Assembly: GCA_964548535.1 (NCBI GenBank) | Contig: CAZJRQ010000011.1 | Coordinates: forward strand, 1-60,976 | Source: CAZJRQ01 sp964548535 | GTDB taxonomy: Bacteria > Bacillota > Clostridia > Oscillospirales > Ruminococcaceae | DNA: 60,976 bases | Direction of reading: 5' to 3' | Shown here: piece by piece, positions 8,685-17,226 of the stretch | Position numbering within the stretch: position 1 is the first letter of the stretch | Layout: the number at the start of each line of letters is the position of its first letter | The notes under the pieces: model-generated | The model's database searches: none | What the model saw: only the letters and a program-made list of their open reading frames with translations | Told to the model about the DNA's origin: nothing | Made by a program: the position numbers and the translations under genes

Positions 8685-10991
8685 ATGATTTATAACAACC
8701 TACCACAGCTAATTAAAGAAACAGGTCAGTGCTGTGTTTGGAATTTAGAAAAAAGAAAAGGTCGCAATACTAAGGTGCCATATAACCCTATAACAGGAAA
8801 CCACGCTTATGTTGATAATGCTGGAACCTTTGTGGATTTTGAAACTGCTGTAAATGCAGTTAGTGACTACAGTGGTATCGGTATTCGTGTGAATGGTCGC
8901 ATTGTTGCCATTGACCTTGACCACTGTGTTGAAAATAGGCAACTGCTACCGTGGGCAAAAGAAATTGTGGAACATTTTGATAGCACCTACATCGAAATTA
9001 GTCCAAGTGGCACAGGCATTCGTATCCTTGCACTTATGCCGGAGGGCTACACCTATGATAGCCGTACCTTCTATATCAAGAAAGGTAATGTGGAAGTTTA
9101 TGTTGCAGGTGCTACCAATCGCTTTGTAACACTAACAGGAAATGTATATCAAAAAGCCGATGTGACGGAGCAGTCAACTGCTATGGAATGGTTACTAGAT
9201 ACGCATATGAAAAGAAAGCAGCCGATTAGTAATAATCCTATCTCTGATCGTGACAGTTATCTTTCCGATGAGCGTGTTATCGAGGTTGCAATGAATGCTG
9301 CTAACAGTAAGAAATTTTCAAAACTATGGAATGGAGATATTACAGGATACCCTTCCAATAGCGAGGCTGACTCAGCACTTTGCTCTATGCTTGCATTTTA
9401 TTGTAATGGAAATAAAGAACAAATTGACAGGCTTTTTCGACAGTCAGGTCTTTATCGTCCTAAATGGGATGAACAGCATGGTGCAGATACTTATGGAAAT
9501 ATGACCATAATGAATGTCTTAAGAAATATGACTACCTTTTATACACCTATCAGAACGAACCCTGATGCAGATTTTAATGACGGATTACAAAGTCTGATTG
9601 CTCTAAATCCAGCAGATACATTGAAATACCCGTGGACGGATATTGGTGCCGGAAAGCTGTTCGCTGACTTCTACGAAGAAGTTCTTCGTTATGTGCCGGA
9701 ACGCAGGTCTTGGTTCTGTTATACCAATGGCATTTGGTCTACAGACACAGGCGGACTAAAGGCAATGCGTAACTGCATGGAGCTTGCCAACCTTCTGCAC
9801 CTATACGCACTTGAAATCAAGGACGAGCATCAACGAAAAAGCTATATGGACTATTCCAAACGATGGCAGACACATGGCTATCGTGTGAATGTGCTAAAAG
9901 ACGCACAGGTACATCATCCTATTTCTTATTTGGAATTTGATAACGACCCTTACATCTTCAATTGTAGTAATGGCACTCTGCACCTTGATAGTGGGAAGTT
10001 CACGGAGCATTGTAGCAGTGACCTGTTAACAAAAATATCTGCCGTTGCTTACGACCCTTTAGTTCACAGCGAGCGTTGGGACAATTTCATAACAGAAATC
10101 ATGAGTGGTGACAAAGAACGAGCCATGTTTCTTCAAAAAGTTCTTGGTTATGCCCTTAGTGGAGATACCCGTCACGAATGCATGAGCATTTTGTATGGTG
10201 CTACCACCAGAAACGGAAAAGGAACCTTATGTGAAAGCGTACTGAAGGTATTCGGCAGTTATGGCTGCACAGCAAGACCTGAAACCATTGCTCAGAAGAA
10301 CAGCACCAACAGTTCACAACCAAGTGAAGATGTTGCCCGTCTTGCAGGGGTTCGATTTGTGAATATTGCAGAACCGGGAAAAAGTCTGGTATTGAATGCA
10401 GCTTTAGTAAAAAACATGACAGGCAATGACACTATCAATGCTCGTTTTCTCCATGAGAACAGCTTTGATTTTGCACCACAATTCAAGCTATATATCAACA
10501 CCAATTATCTGCCTGTGGTAAACGATATGACCGTATTTGCCAGTGGACGTGTTATCATCATTCCCTTTGAACGGCACTTTGCTGAATCCGAACAGGACAA
10601 GGGCTTAAAACGAGAATTTATGAAACCACAGGTGCAATCAGCAATCCTAAATTGGCTGCTGAAAGGCTATGAGCAGTTACAACTTCATGGACTGCATATG
10701 CCTCAGTCGGTCATCAATGCCACCGGGCAGTATGAGCATGACAGCAATAAAACACTTTTATTCATTGAGGATTGTTTGGAGGAAGGTACTGATTATGAGG
10801 AGCGCACCTCTGTGATCTATAACCGTTACAAATCGTGGTGCATGGAAAACGGACAATACGCTGAGAGTATGAAGAATTTTAAGCAGAGCCTATCTGCTGT
10901 GATGGAAGTTAAGCGTAAGCGTCCGAAGTCCGGAGGAGAGAAAACCACAATGGTTATTGGCTATCGGTTGCTGTCAGATTTTCTTGAATAA
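8685..10991 (+). CDS. P4-type phage/plasmid primase-helicase
   Basis: This 768-residue replication protein joins an N-terminal primase-polymerase-like domain with a superfamily 3 helicase. The primase-type domain covers about residues 1-170, with the AIDLDHC acidic motif and SPSGTGIRI. The helicase Walker A is in GATTRNGKGTLCE near 505-515, followed by the Walker B/sensor region and the C-terminal winged-helix region common in P4 alpha-like proteins. Such proteins start replication of satellites, integrated plasmids and mobilisable elements. An AAGGAGG ribosome binding site precedes the ATG. It implies that the element replicates autonomously after excision. Confidence 0.93.
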   Translation: MIYNNLPQLIKETGQCCVWNLEKRKGRNTKVPYNPITGNHAYVDNAGTFVDFETAVNAVSDYSGIGIRVNGRIVAIDLDHCVENRQLLPWAKEIVEHFDSTYIEISPSGTGIRILALMPEGYTYDSRTFYIKKGNVEVYVAGATNRFVTLTGNVYQKADVTEQSTAMEWLLDTHMKRKQPISNNPISDRDSYLSDERVIEVAMNAANSKKFSKLWNGDITGYPSNSEADSALCSMLAFYCNGNKEQIDRLFRQSGLYRPKWDEQHGADTYGNMTIMNVLRNMTTFYTPIRTNPDADFNDGLQSLIALNPADTLKYPWTDIGAGKLFADFYEEVLRYVPERRSWFCYTNGIWSTDTGGLKAMRNCMELANLLHLYALEIKDEHQRKSYMDYSKRWQTHGYRVNVLKDAQVHHPISYLEFDNDPYIFNCSNGTLHLDSGKFTEHCSSDLLTKISAVAYDPLVHSERWDNFITEIMSGDKERAMFLQKVLGYALSGDTRHECMSILYGATTRNGKGTLCESVLKVFGSYGCTARPETIAQKNSTNSSQPSEDVARLAGVRFVNIAEPGKSLVLNAALVKNMTGNDTINARFLHENSFDFAPQFKLYINTNYLPVVNDMTVFASGRVIIIPFERHFAESEQDKGLKREFMKPQVQSAILNWLLKGYEQLQLHGLHMPQSVINATGQYEHDSNKTLLFIEDCLEEGTDYEERTSVIYNRYKSWCMENGQYAESMKNFKQSLSAVMEVKRKRPKSGGEKTTMVIGYRLLSDFLE

Positions 10992-10996
10992 ACACA

Positions 10997-11084
10997 GGGG
11001 CAGTATGGGGCAAGTAATATAGGTATTTCTCTATAGGAAATCAATATTTTCATATAACCATTATTACTTGCCACAATATGCCCC
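10997..11084. repeat. Long imperfect inverted repeat after the primase
   Basis: A 27-base arm beginning GGGGCAGTATGGGGCAAGTA (10997) is mirrored by an arm at 11058-11084, with about six mismatches and a loop of roughly 34 bases. The arms extend weakly by CACAG/CTGTG. It directly follows the primase stop. It could be a processed stem-loop, a terminator-like element or a replication signal; there is no T run after it. Confidence 0.5.
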
Positions 11085-11131
11085 ACCACTGTGAAATTGA
11101 AAGGGGGTGATGCCTATGATTACATAACTTT

Positions 11132-11173
11132 TGCTCAAAAATGAGCATAACTCGCTTTCCAAATGCGGAAAGC
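11132..11173 (+). other. Two adjacent hairpins upstream of a small gene
   Basis: TGCTC/GAGCA with an AAAAA-rich loop (11132-11147) and GCTTTCC/GGAAAGC with a 6-base loop (11154-11173) stand side by side. They lie just before the ribosome binding site of the 69-residue gene. A three-codon reading frame (ATG ATT ACA TAA at 11116) with a strong AGGGGGTGA precedes them. That arrangement would suit translational control of the small gene. Confidence 0.35.
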
Positions 11174-11199
11174 AACATCAATGAAAGGAGGCAATTGCC

Positions 11200-11409
11200 A
11201 TGATGAACAAAGAAGAATTCGAAAAGTATTTTAAGTTTCACAACAAGATTGTGCTTTATACCAAGGACAACATTCCTATTACAATTTCAAAAGCATATCA
11301 CCTACACCTAAGTGGTGGTCATGTAGATATGGATATCGGAGATTGTGAAGATCTTGCAGATTTTTGCAAACTGCGTGGTCTTTATCTGAAACCAAGTAAT
11401 GTTCAGTAA
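11200..11409 (+). CDS. Conserved-looking small hypothetical protein of the element
   Basis: This 69-residue protein matches no family that I recognise. It is acidic, with a central segment (GGHVDMDIGDCEDLADFC) rich in Asp/Glu and two cysteines. There is no signal peptide or membrane segment. The start is supported by AAAGGAGG placed 8 bases before the ATG. It sits between primase and capsid genes, the position in which other elements of this type keep small accessory genes. Confidence 0.65.
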   Translation: MMNKEEFEKYFKFHNKIVLYTKDNIPITISKAYHLHLSGGHVDMDIGDCEDLADFCKLRGLYLKPSNVQ

Positions 11410-11418
11410 CAAGCCTAG

Positions 11419-11560
11419 GTAGGGGCGGTCATTATCCCTACAACATATATGCCGGAAAACGGGGCAAGGCTCTCACGCACAAAGACGCAAATTCAAAGGG
11501 GTAATTAACCCCACAGGCTAAGAGCCAAAAATGGCGTATCTATAGGCTTTTCAGCCTTGC
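11419..11560 (+). ncRNA. Candidate structured leader RNA before the capsid gene
   Basis: The gap between the small gene and the capsid gene has nested base pairing. GTAGGG/CCCTAC closes at 11419-11441. GGCTCT/AGAGCC closes at 11468-11526 and encloses a GGGG/CCCC hairpin with loop TAATTAA (11498-11512). AGGCT/AGCCT forms a short hairpin near 11543-11557. No coding frame fits. It may be a regulatory 5' leader or an independent small RNA; I do not recognise the family. Confidence 0.4.
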
Positions 11561-11632
11561 TATCCGTTTGAAAGCGTTTGAAAAAACTACATTTAATCAA
11601 AGAAATCAAACATTTAAAGGAGGATTTTCATC

Positions 11633-12571
11633 ATGAATGAAAACAAAATTACAACTCTTCATACAGGAGACCCGGAATATGATATTAACTTTTGGAACTT
11701 TACTCGTGGTTATGAAGGCTACGAAGAAGCGCTTTCTATGTGCGTTGACCGTTCCACAGGAGCGTATCCACTGCCTATGGTTGCTCAGAATAAATATTCT
11801 GATGCATTAAGAAAGAAAAGTCTGTTCAGACGCATTGGTACTACTATGAATGCTTTAAATAATGGATATCGTATCTTCGCTAAAGACTGTGAAGATATTG
11901 CTATGTGGGTACCGGAAGGTGGTGCTATTCCTGTCTATGAGGGCATTGAAGATTTCACAGAGCATAAATTGGAAAGCTGTAAATTGGCAGCATTCGTAAA
12001 ACTGGACGAGGACTTTATCCACGATGTCAGCTTCAATATCGAAAACTATCTTACGGAGCGTCTTGCACTGAACTTTGCCAAAGGCGAAGAACACGGATTT
12101 ATCAATGGAACAGGCAACGCAGAACCAACAGGTATTCTTGCAGAAACAGGTGGTGCTGATATTGGTGTTACTACCACTGTGCTTACCTTCGATGATATTA
12201 CAAAATTATTCTTCTCCGTTAAGCCTGAATACCGAACAAAAGGTAGTTGGATGATGAATGATGAAACAGCACTTTACCTTCGTAACCTTAAAGACAATAA
12301 TGGTAACTTTTTATGGCGCGGAAGTGCCGATACGCTTATGGGAAAATCTGTGATTATTTCTAATGAGATGCCATCCATTAGTACAGGTGCTAAAGCTGTA
12401 GCCTTCGGAGATTTTTCTTATTACTGGGTAGTCAATAGAAAGCTTATCTCTGTAAGAACTCTAAAAGAGAAATTTGCACTTCACGATCAGATTGGTTATC
12501 TTGCGTTTGAATTTGTAGATGGTCGCTTAATAAGATCAGAAGCCATCAAAGTTATTCAGATTTCTGAATAA
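11633..12571 (+). CDS. HK97-fold phage major capsid protein
   Basis: This 312-residue protein resembles HK97-family major capsid proteins. It includes the conserved segment NGTGNAEPTGIL, the region SWMMNDETALYLRNLKDNNG and the C-terminal DGRLIRSEAIKVIQ. It lacks the long N-terminal delta/scaffold domain, and no protease, portal, terminase or tail gene is seen in the element. The start has AAAGGAGG upstream. Capsid genes of this kind occur as lone genes in some integrated clostridial elements. It might form a shell, be redirected to a helper phage, or have another role. Function beyond fold is not established here. Confidence 0.88.
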   Translation: MNENKITTLHTGDPEYDINFWNFTRGYEGYEEALSMCVDRSTGAYPLPMVAQNKYSDALRKKSLFRRIGTTMNALNNGYRIFAKDCEDIAMWVPEGGAIPVYEGIEDFTEHKLESCKLAAFVKLDEDFIHDVSFNIENYLTERLALNFAKGEEHGFINGTGNAEPTGILAETGGADIGVTTTVLTFDDITKLFFSVKPEYRTKGSWMMNDETALYLRNLKDNNGNFLWRGSADTLMGKSVIISNEMPSISTGAKAVAFGDFSYYWVVNRKLISVRTLKEKFALHDQIGYLAFEFVDGRLIRSEAIKVIQISE

Positions 12572-12613
12572 CTAATCATTACCTAATCTACCGATGGAGA
12601 AAGGTGCCACAAC

Positions 12614-12820
12614 ATGAATACAGAAAAAAGCAAAAACCGTATCACTGAAACCACCATCGGTGGAACGGTGTATATTGTGGAATCAATGGTCAGCGATAAC
12701 GCCAAAGAGACTGCCTATACCAAGGTCAAAAGGCTCATTATGAATAATTCTAAAGACCTTATAAAGTTATCAGAATCAACACAATTATTATCGCAAAAAG
12801 ACTACACTTCAGCGAAATAG
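12614..12820 (+). CDS. TnpW-like transposon-encoded protein
   Basis: This 68-residue protein has the pattern of TnpW-family proteins. It has a beta-hairpin-like ITETTIGGTVYIVESMVS segment followed by a helix with KETAYTKVKRLIMNN. Genes of this family precede the serine recombinase in Tn4451-like elements; their biochemical role is unknown. GAAAGGTG is spaced 8 bases from the ATG. The recombinase follows after about 90 bases. Confidence 0.75.
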   Translation: MNTEKSKNRITETTIGGTVYIVESMVSDNAKETAYTKVKRLIMNNSKDLIKLSESTQLLSQKDYTSAK

Positions 12821-12910
12821 TACGGTAATATGTCATACTGACCGGAGGTATCAATGCCAAAGGTCAGAATGAATTACCGCTTGAAGGCTGTCGGAAAGGA
12901 GCAAAAAATT

Positions 12911-14566
12911 ATGAATAGACAGCCTAATATAGATGCAGCCCTTGGGGAGAAAATCACAGCACTTTATTGTAGATTATCCCGTGATGATGAACTTCAAGGA
13001 GACAGCAACAGTATCAAGAACCAAAAAGCAATATTACAAAAATACGCAGAAGACAATGGATTTAAAAACCTGTGCTTTTTCGTAGACGATGGTTTCAGTG
13101 GAACAAATTTCGATAGACCGGATTTCCAAAAAATGATAGCCGAGATGGACAATGGCAATATTGCCACCATTATCGTAAAAGATATGTCTAGACTGGGCAG
13201 AGATTATTTGAAAGTTGGCTATTACACCGAGGTAGCATTTCCGGAGGCAGATGTACGTTTCATAGCAATCAACAATGGTGTAGACAGTGCCAATCAGCAG
13301 GACAGCGATTTTACGCCATTCTTAAATATCATCAACGAATGGTATGCCAAGGATACCAGCAAAAAAATCAGAGCCGTATTCAAAGCCAAAGGAGAATCTG
13401 GCAAGCCACTCTGCACCAATCCCCCATATGGATATGTGAAAGACCCACAGGATAAACTCCATTGGGTTATTGATGAAGATGTTGCTGAGGTGGTCAAAGA
13501 AATATTCCGTCTTTGTATGCAGGGATTGGGTCCGACACAGATAGCAAAGGAACTGACAAAAAGGAAAATTGAAAACCCTGTTGCTCATGGAAAAAGAATT
13601 GGAATTAATGTTCCGGCACAACAGGAATATGATGACCCATATATATGGAAAACATCTACTATTGCAAGAATGCTGACAAGACAAGAGTACCTTGGACATA
13701 CTGTTAATTTCAAGACCAAAAGAAAGTCTTATAAGCAGAAAAAGCAATTGAAGAATGACCCATCTGAGTGGCAGATTTTCGAGAACACACATGAAGCCAT
13801 TATCGAAAAAGAAACCTTTGATATTGTTCAGCGAATTCGAGATGGCAGACGTAGATTGACACCTATGGGAGAAATGCCTACACTGTCCGGCATGATATAT
13901 TGTGCTGATTGTGGCTGCAAGATGTATCAAGTCCGTGCAAGAGGCTGGGAACACGATAAGGAGCATATGGTATGCTCCACTTATCGCAAGCGTGGGAAAA
14001 ACAATTGTGTTTCCCATCAAATCAGAAATGTTGTGGTAGAGCAATTATTGTTACAGGATTTACAGCGTGTGACCTCATTTGCAATGGAGCATGAAGATGA
14101 GTTTTTGCAGCTTATTACAAGCAATTCTGAAAAGGAACTAAACAAGGAATTAAAGGACAGCCACAAAGAATATGAACAGGCAAAGGCTCGTATCAGCAAG
14201 TTAGATACTATTATTCAAAGGCTCTATGAGGACAATGTGGAAGGCAAAATCAGTGATGAGCGTTTTATGAAAATGTCTGCTACATACGAAGCCGAGCAAA
14301 AAGAACTTACTGCCCGTGTGACTGACTTGCAGGACTTCATTGACCATGCTAAAGAAAAATCCCTCAATGCTGAACACTTCCTGTCATTGGTTAGGAAGTA
14401 CACAGACATCAAGGAATTAGATGCCGAGATTATTCGAGAGTTTGTTGAAAAGATAATCGTATTTAAAGCTAAAAAAATTGATGGTCACAGGACACAGCGT
14501 ATTCAAATTATTTACAACTGTATCGGAGCAGTGGAACTTCCGAGCAAGCAAGAAAAAACGGCATAG
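12911..14566 (+). CDS. Large serine recombinase (TnpX-like)
   Basis: This 551-residue site-specific recombinase is expected to excise and insert the element. The N-terminal resolvase domain has the catalytic serine in YCRLSRDDE and the arginine-bearing DMSRLGRDY motif. It is followed by the recombinase domain, a zinc ribbon (CADCGC...C...C, about 345-385) and a coiled-coil region near the C terminus. The chosen ATG has AAAGGAG 9 bases upstream. An alternative start at 12854 with CCGGAGG would add 19 residues. The gene ends 38 bp before the right inverted repeat, as expected for a recombinase beside its own end. Confidence 0.93.
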   Translation: MNRQPNIDAALGEKITALYCRLSRDDELQGDSNSIKNQKAILQKYAEDNGFKNLCFFVDDGFSGTNFDRPDFQKMIAEMDNGNIATIIVKDMSRLGRDYLKVGYYTEVAFPEADVRFIAINNGVDSANQQDSDFTPFLNIINEWYAKDTSKKIRAVFKAKGESGKPLCTNPPYGYVKDPQDKLHWVIDEDVAEVVKEIFRLCMQGLGPTQIAKELTKRKIENPVAHGKRIGINVPAQQEYDDPYIWKTSTIARMLTRQEYLGHTVNFKTKRKSYKQKKQLKNDPSEWQIFENTHEAIIEKETFDIVQRIRDGRRRLTPMGEMPTLSGMIYCADCGCKMYQVRARGWEHDKEHMVCSTYRKRGKNNCVSHQIRNVVVEQLLLQDLQRVTSFAMEHEDEFLQLITSNSEKELNKELKDSHKEYEQAKARISKLDTIIQRLYEDNVEGKISDERFMKMSATYEAEQKELTARVTDLQDFIDHAKEKSLNAEHFLSLVRKYTDIKELDAEIIREFVEKIIVFKAKKIDGHRTQRIQIIYNCIGAVELPSKQEKTA

Positions 14567-14604
14567 CCGATTGTTACGACTATGCCGAATTTTTCAAGGG
14601 AATA

Positions 14605-14643
14605 AAATCCCTAAGAAGCACCCACAAATTCGAGGGACTTTTT
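14605..14643 (-). repeat. Right terminal inverted repeat of the element
   Basis: Read on the minus strand, the sequence begins AAAAAGTCCCTCGA and ends CTTAGGGATTT. It aligns without gaps to 38-76 at 31 of 39 positions. It ends 12 bp before the stop codon of the flanking lipoprotein gene. The inner part can also fold with AGGGA upstream (AGGGA/TCCCT) as a hairpin after the recombinase. Confidence 0.75.
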
Positions 14644-14655
14644 GTATTTCAAAAT

Positions 14656-16314
14656 CTAATTAGTACAGCAATTTTCAACAAGTGTTACGAACTCTTCGCG
14701 ATATTCGTCATTGGCCAAATCATAATCTTCCATAACTTTAAGAATAGTGTCGTAAGTGTAATTTGATAGATACTCACTGTTTTTTAAGCAAAGTCCAAAG
14801 CCTGCGGCACATGATGCAAATGCTAGATTGTTAGGCATTTTCTCGCTGAATTGCCCTAAATTTACTACGTGTTCCATAAGTCTGCTTTTGTCTTCGTCGG
14901 GCTTTTTGTATCTTAGTGAAACAGTCAAAAGCTCTCCTTGCGTTTCACTTTCTTGAATTTTTGTATCAGGTTTAATATCTTGGTCATCTTCGTTTTCACT
15001 AGAATTTGAGCCGTATTTTAGTTCTTTTTCATAGGTGTAATTGTCGCTTACTGGAATTATTTCGTAAAGAGCAGTTACTGTGTGACCTGCACCGATGTCG
15101 CCGGCATCTTTTGTGTCGTCTTCAAAATCTTTATCGTTAAGAAGTCTGTTTTCATATCCGACAAGTCGGTATGCTTGAACGTTTTCTGGATTAAATTCTA
15201 ACTGCAATTTGACATCCTTTGCAACTGTGTAAAGAGTACCGTTCATTTCAGAAACTAAAACTTTTTCAGCCTCTTGTATGCTGTCGATATAAGAATAATT
15301 TCCGTTGCCGTTGTCAGCTAAAGCCTCCATGCGGTTGTCTTTGTAGTTACCCATTCCAAAGCCTAGCACGGATAGGTATACGCCATTATCACGCTTTGTT
15401 TCAACTAGCTTTGTAAGTTCCTCAGCTGATGAAATTCCGACATTCAAGTCACCGTCTGTAGCTAGAATTACTCGATTGTTTCCGCCTTCGATAAAGTTTT
15501 CCTGAGCTATATCATATGCTTTGTTTATTCCAGCTTCACCAGCAGTAGAACCGCCTGAAGATAATGAGTAAAGTGCCTTTTTAATTGTATTATAATCGTC
15601 GCCATTTGCACCTTCAAGTACAACTCTTTCTTGACCTGCATAGGTTACGATTGAAACACGGTCGTTGCTTGTTAGATTTTCAGTAAGCATTGCGAAAGAT
15701 TGCTGAATAAGCGGAAGTTTATCATCTGAATTCATTGAACCGCTGACGTCAATTAGAAAAACAACATTCATATCAGGTTTTTCGTCTTGTACAAGTTCTT
15801 CAGCCTGTAATCCTACTAGCATGAGTAAAGCATCTTCATTCCAAGGGCAGGTCGAAAATTCTGTGTTAATGGAAATAGGGTCTTCACCGTTTGGTTTTTC
15901 ATAATCATAATTAAAATAATTGATGAATTCTTCAACTCTAACAGCATCAGAGTCAACCTGCTGACGATTGTTCAGCATTCTGCGAACATTAGCGTAAGAT
16001 GCAGTGTCAACATCGGTTGAAAAGGTGGACAGTGGATTCTCTGATACTAGCTTGTAGCCGTTTTCAGTTAGTGATGTATATTCTTCGGTGTTCGGCATAT
16101 ATAGGTCGGTGTCTTGATTATAATTTCCTTCAAAATCTTGGTTATATTCTTCTTCAGGTGCAGTAATATAATCAGCGTCGTTATATTGTGGCTGATAGTT
16201 ACCAATGCCCCTTTCATCGTCATAATTGTCACCGCTACCACAGCCAGCGAAGGATAATGTTGTTATAACTAATGCTGTTGCCGCCGCTAAATATCTCTTT
16301 ATATTAGTTTTCAT
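14656..16314 (-). CDS. Von Willebrand factor A domain lipoprotein
   Basis: This 552-residue exported protein has a lipobox (LSFAGC) after a hydrophobic signal, so it is probably anchored in the membrane. A low-complexity acidic linker follows. An N-terminal YfbK-type domain (ENPLSTFSTDVDTASYAN) comes next, then a vWA domain with the metal-ion site DVSGSMNS. The C-terminal DUF3520-like region ends YREEFVTLVENC. The start at ATG 16314 is preferred over an in-frame GTG that is too close to AAAGGA. It is the third gene of the sigma/anti-sigma operon. Close homologues are common in such operons, but their ligand is unknown. Confidence 0.9.
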   Translation of the reverse strand: MKTNIKRYLAAATALVITTLSFAGCGSGDNYDDERGIGNYQPQYNDADYITAPEEEYNQDFEGNYNQDTDLYMPNTEEYTSLTENGYKLVSENPLSTFSTDVDTASYANVRRMLNNRQQVDSDAVRVEEFINYFNYDYEKPNGEDPISINTEFSTCPWNEDALLMLVGLQAEELVQDEKPDMNVVFLIDVSGSMNSDDKLPLIQQSFAMLTENLTSNDRVSIVTYAGQERVVLEGANGDDYNTIKKALYSLSSGGSTAGEAGINKAYDIAQENFIEGGNNRVILATDGDLNVGISSAEELTKLVETKRDNGVYLSVLGFGMGNYKDNRMEALADNGNGNYSYIDSIQEAEKVLVSEMNGTLYTVAKDVKLQLEFNPENVQAYRLVGYENRLLNDKDFEDDTKDAGDIGAGHTVTALYEIIPVSDNYTYEKELKYGSNSSENEDDQDIKPDTKIQESETQGELLTVSLRYKKPDEDKSRLMEHVVNLGQFSEKMPNNLAFASCAAGFGLCLKNSEYLSNYTYDTILKVMEDYDLANDEYREEFVTLVENCCTN

Positions 16315-16350
16315 ATTAATCACTAGTCCTTTCTAATGTCACTATGTTTA

Positions 16351-17226
16351 TTATACCTCCTTCCATTTCTCTATAAGATTTTCAATTTGTCCTGTGTGTG
16401 AAAATCTCATTCGGTCATAGAAGAAGTCGTCAATATCTGATTGAGGGTAAATAACCTCGCCCGAATTTTTATCAAGCTCTTTCCAGCCGTTGTGATAAAC
16501 TAGATATCCGTCATTTGTTATTTCTATTTGAGGGGCATTTTCAAAAACTATTTTATAATCCCCAGCTTCTTCCCTAAATGGTATAAAGTATTCTCTGCCC
16601 TCTCGTAACAGATATGGTGTGTCTGACTGGATAGAAAAAGTTTTGTTTTGGGGAGTTTTAACCTCACCGTTTGTAACTATGTTTATAACTTCGAGTGTGT
16701 ATGTGCAGTTTTGTGAGCCTATTTCAGTCTTTGTAACTCTAACATCTGCAAAAAAATCTGTCTGTTTTAAAACACTATCTTCAACAAAATAATCATCACC
16801 GCTTGCCTGATGATTGCTGTCATATGCCTTTGTAGCTGTTTTCGCTAAATCAAATGATTGATAATTCATTTTGTCATTGTCTTTAATTTCAGAATTATTA
16901 TCTTCATTATAATCTACAAAGTCATTTGCGCTGCTGTCCTTTAAATTTATGTTATCATTTGATTTGCTGTTAAACATATTTACTGCTGTAAATACAACAA
17001 CTACAGCCGCCGCAGTTGATACAAGCTTTGCTATTTTGATTTTCTTTAATGGTTGAATTTTATTTTGCTTTACAGTGTTTTCATCCGCTTTTATTTCAAG
17101 TGTATTTGTGATTTCTTTTTCATCAAGTCTGCTTTCAATTTTGTTCCAAAGTGTGTCCATATCAGGAGCAGTATTGTCTACATGCTCAAGATATTTATCT
17201 TTCAGATTTTTATTGTTGTTATCCAT
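16351..17226 (-). CDS. Probable membrane anti-sigma factor
   Basis: This 291-residue protein has a short cytoplasmic N-terminal region and one transmembrane helix near residues 63-85 (KLVSTAAAVVVVFTAVNMF). The extracytoplasmic C-terminal domain contains a two-strand region (FSIQSDTPYLLREGREYFIPF). Its start overlaps the end of the ECF sigma gene, with GGAGGGG just upstream, the usual sigma/anti-sigma arrangement. I see no clear zinc-binding ZAS motif, so the anti-sigma role rests on topology and context. Confidence 0.75.
   Translation of the reverse strand: MDNNNKNLKDKYLEHVDNTAPDMDTLWNKIESRLDEKEITNTLEIKADENTVKQNKIQPLKKIKIAKLVSTAAAVVVVFTAVNMFNSKSNDNINLKDSSANDFVDYNEDNNSEIKDNDKMNYQSFDLAKTATKAYDSNHQASGDDYFVEDSVLKQTDFFADVRVTKTEIGSQNCTYTLEVINIVTNGEVKTPQNKTFSIQSDTPYLLREGREYFIPFREEAGDYKIVFENAPQIEITNDGYLVYHNGWKELDKNSGEVIYPQSDIDDFFYDRMRFSHTGQIENLIEKWKEV

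Larger units (their letters stand above)
38..14643. mobile_element. TnpX-type integrated element with type I R-M cargo
   Basis: A 39-bp imperfect inverted repeat marks both ends (38-76 and 14605-14643, 31 of 39 positions matching). The interval contains a large serine recombinase next to the right end, a TnpW-like small protein, a P4-type primase, an HK97-fold capsid protein, a Cro/CI-type repressor and a type I restriction-modification operon as cargo. Tn4451-family elements of Clostridia are known to combine a TnpX serine recombinase, TnpW and short imperfect terminal inverted repeats. The right end lies 12 bp beyond the stop codon of the von Willebrand lipoprotein gene, so the insertion leaves that gene whole. 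No mobilisation protein or complete virion gene set is seen. Confidence 0.8.

Noticed and set aside
13322..14044. 240-codon minus-strand frame
   Set aside because: It is antisense to the serine recombinase, has no ribosome binding site and its product has no recognisable pattern.
11633..14566. Full prophage
   Set aside because: Only one capsid gene is present. Portal, terminase, protease, tail and lysis genes are absent, and the ends are those of a TnpX-type element.
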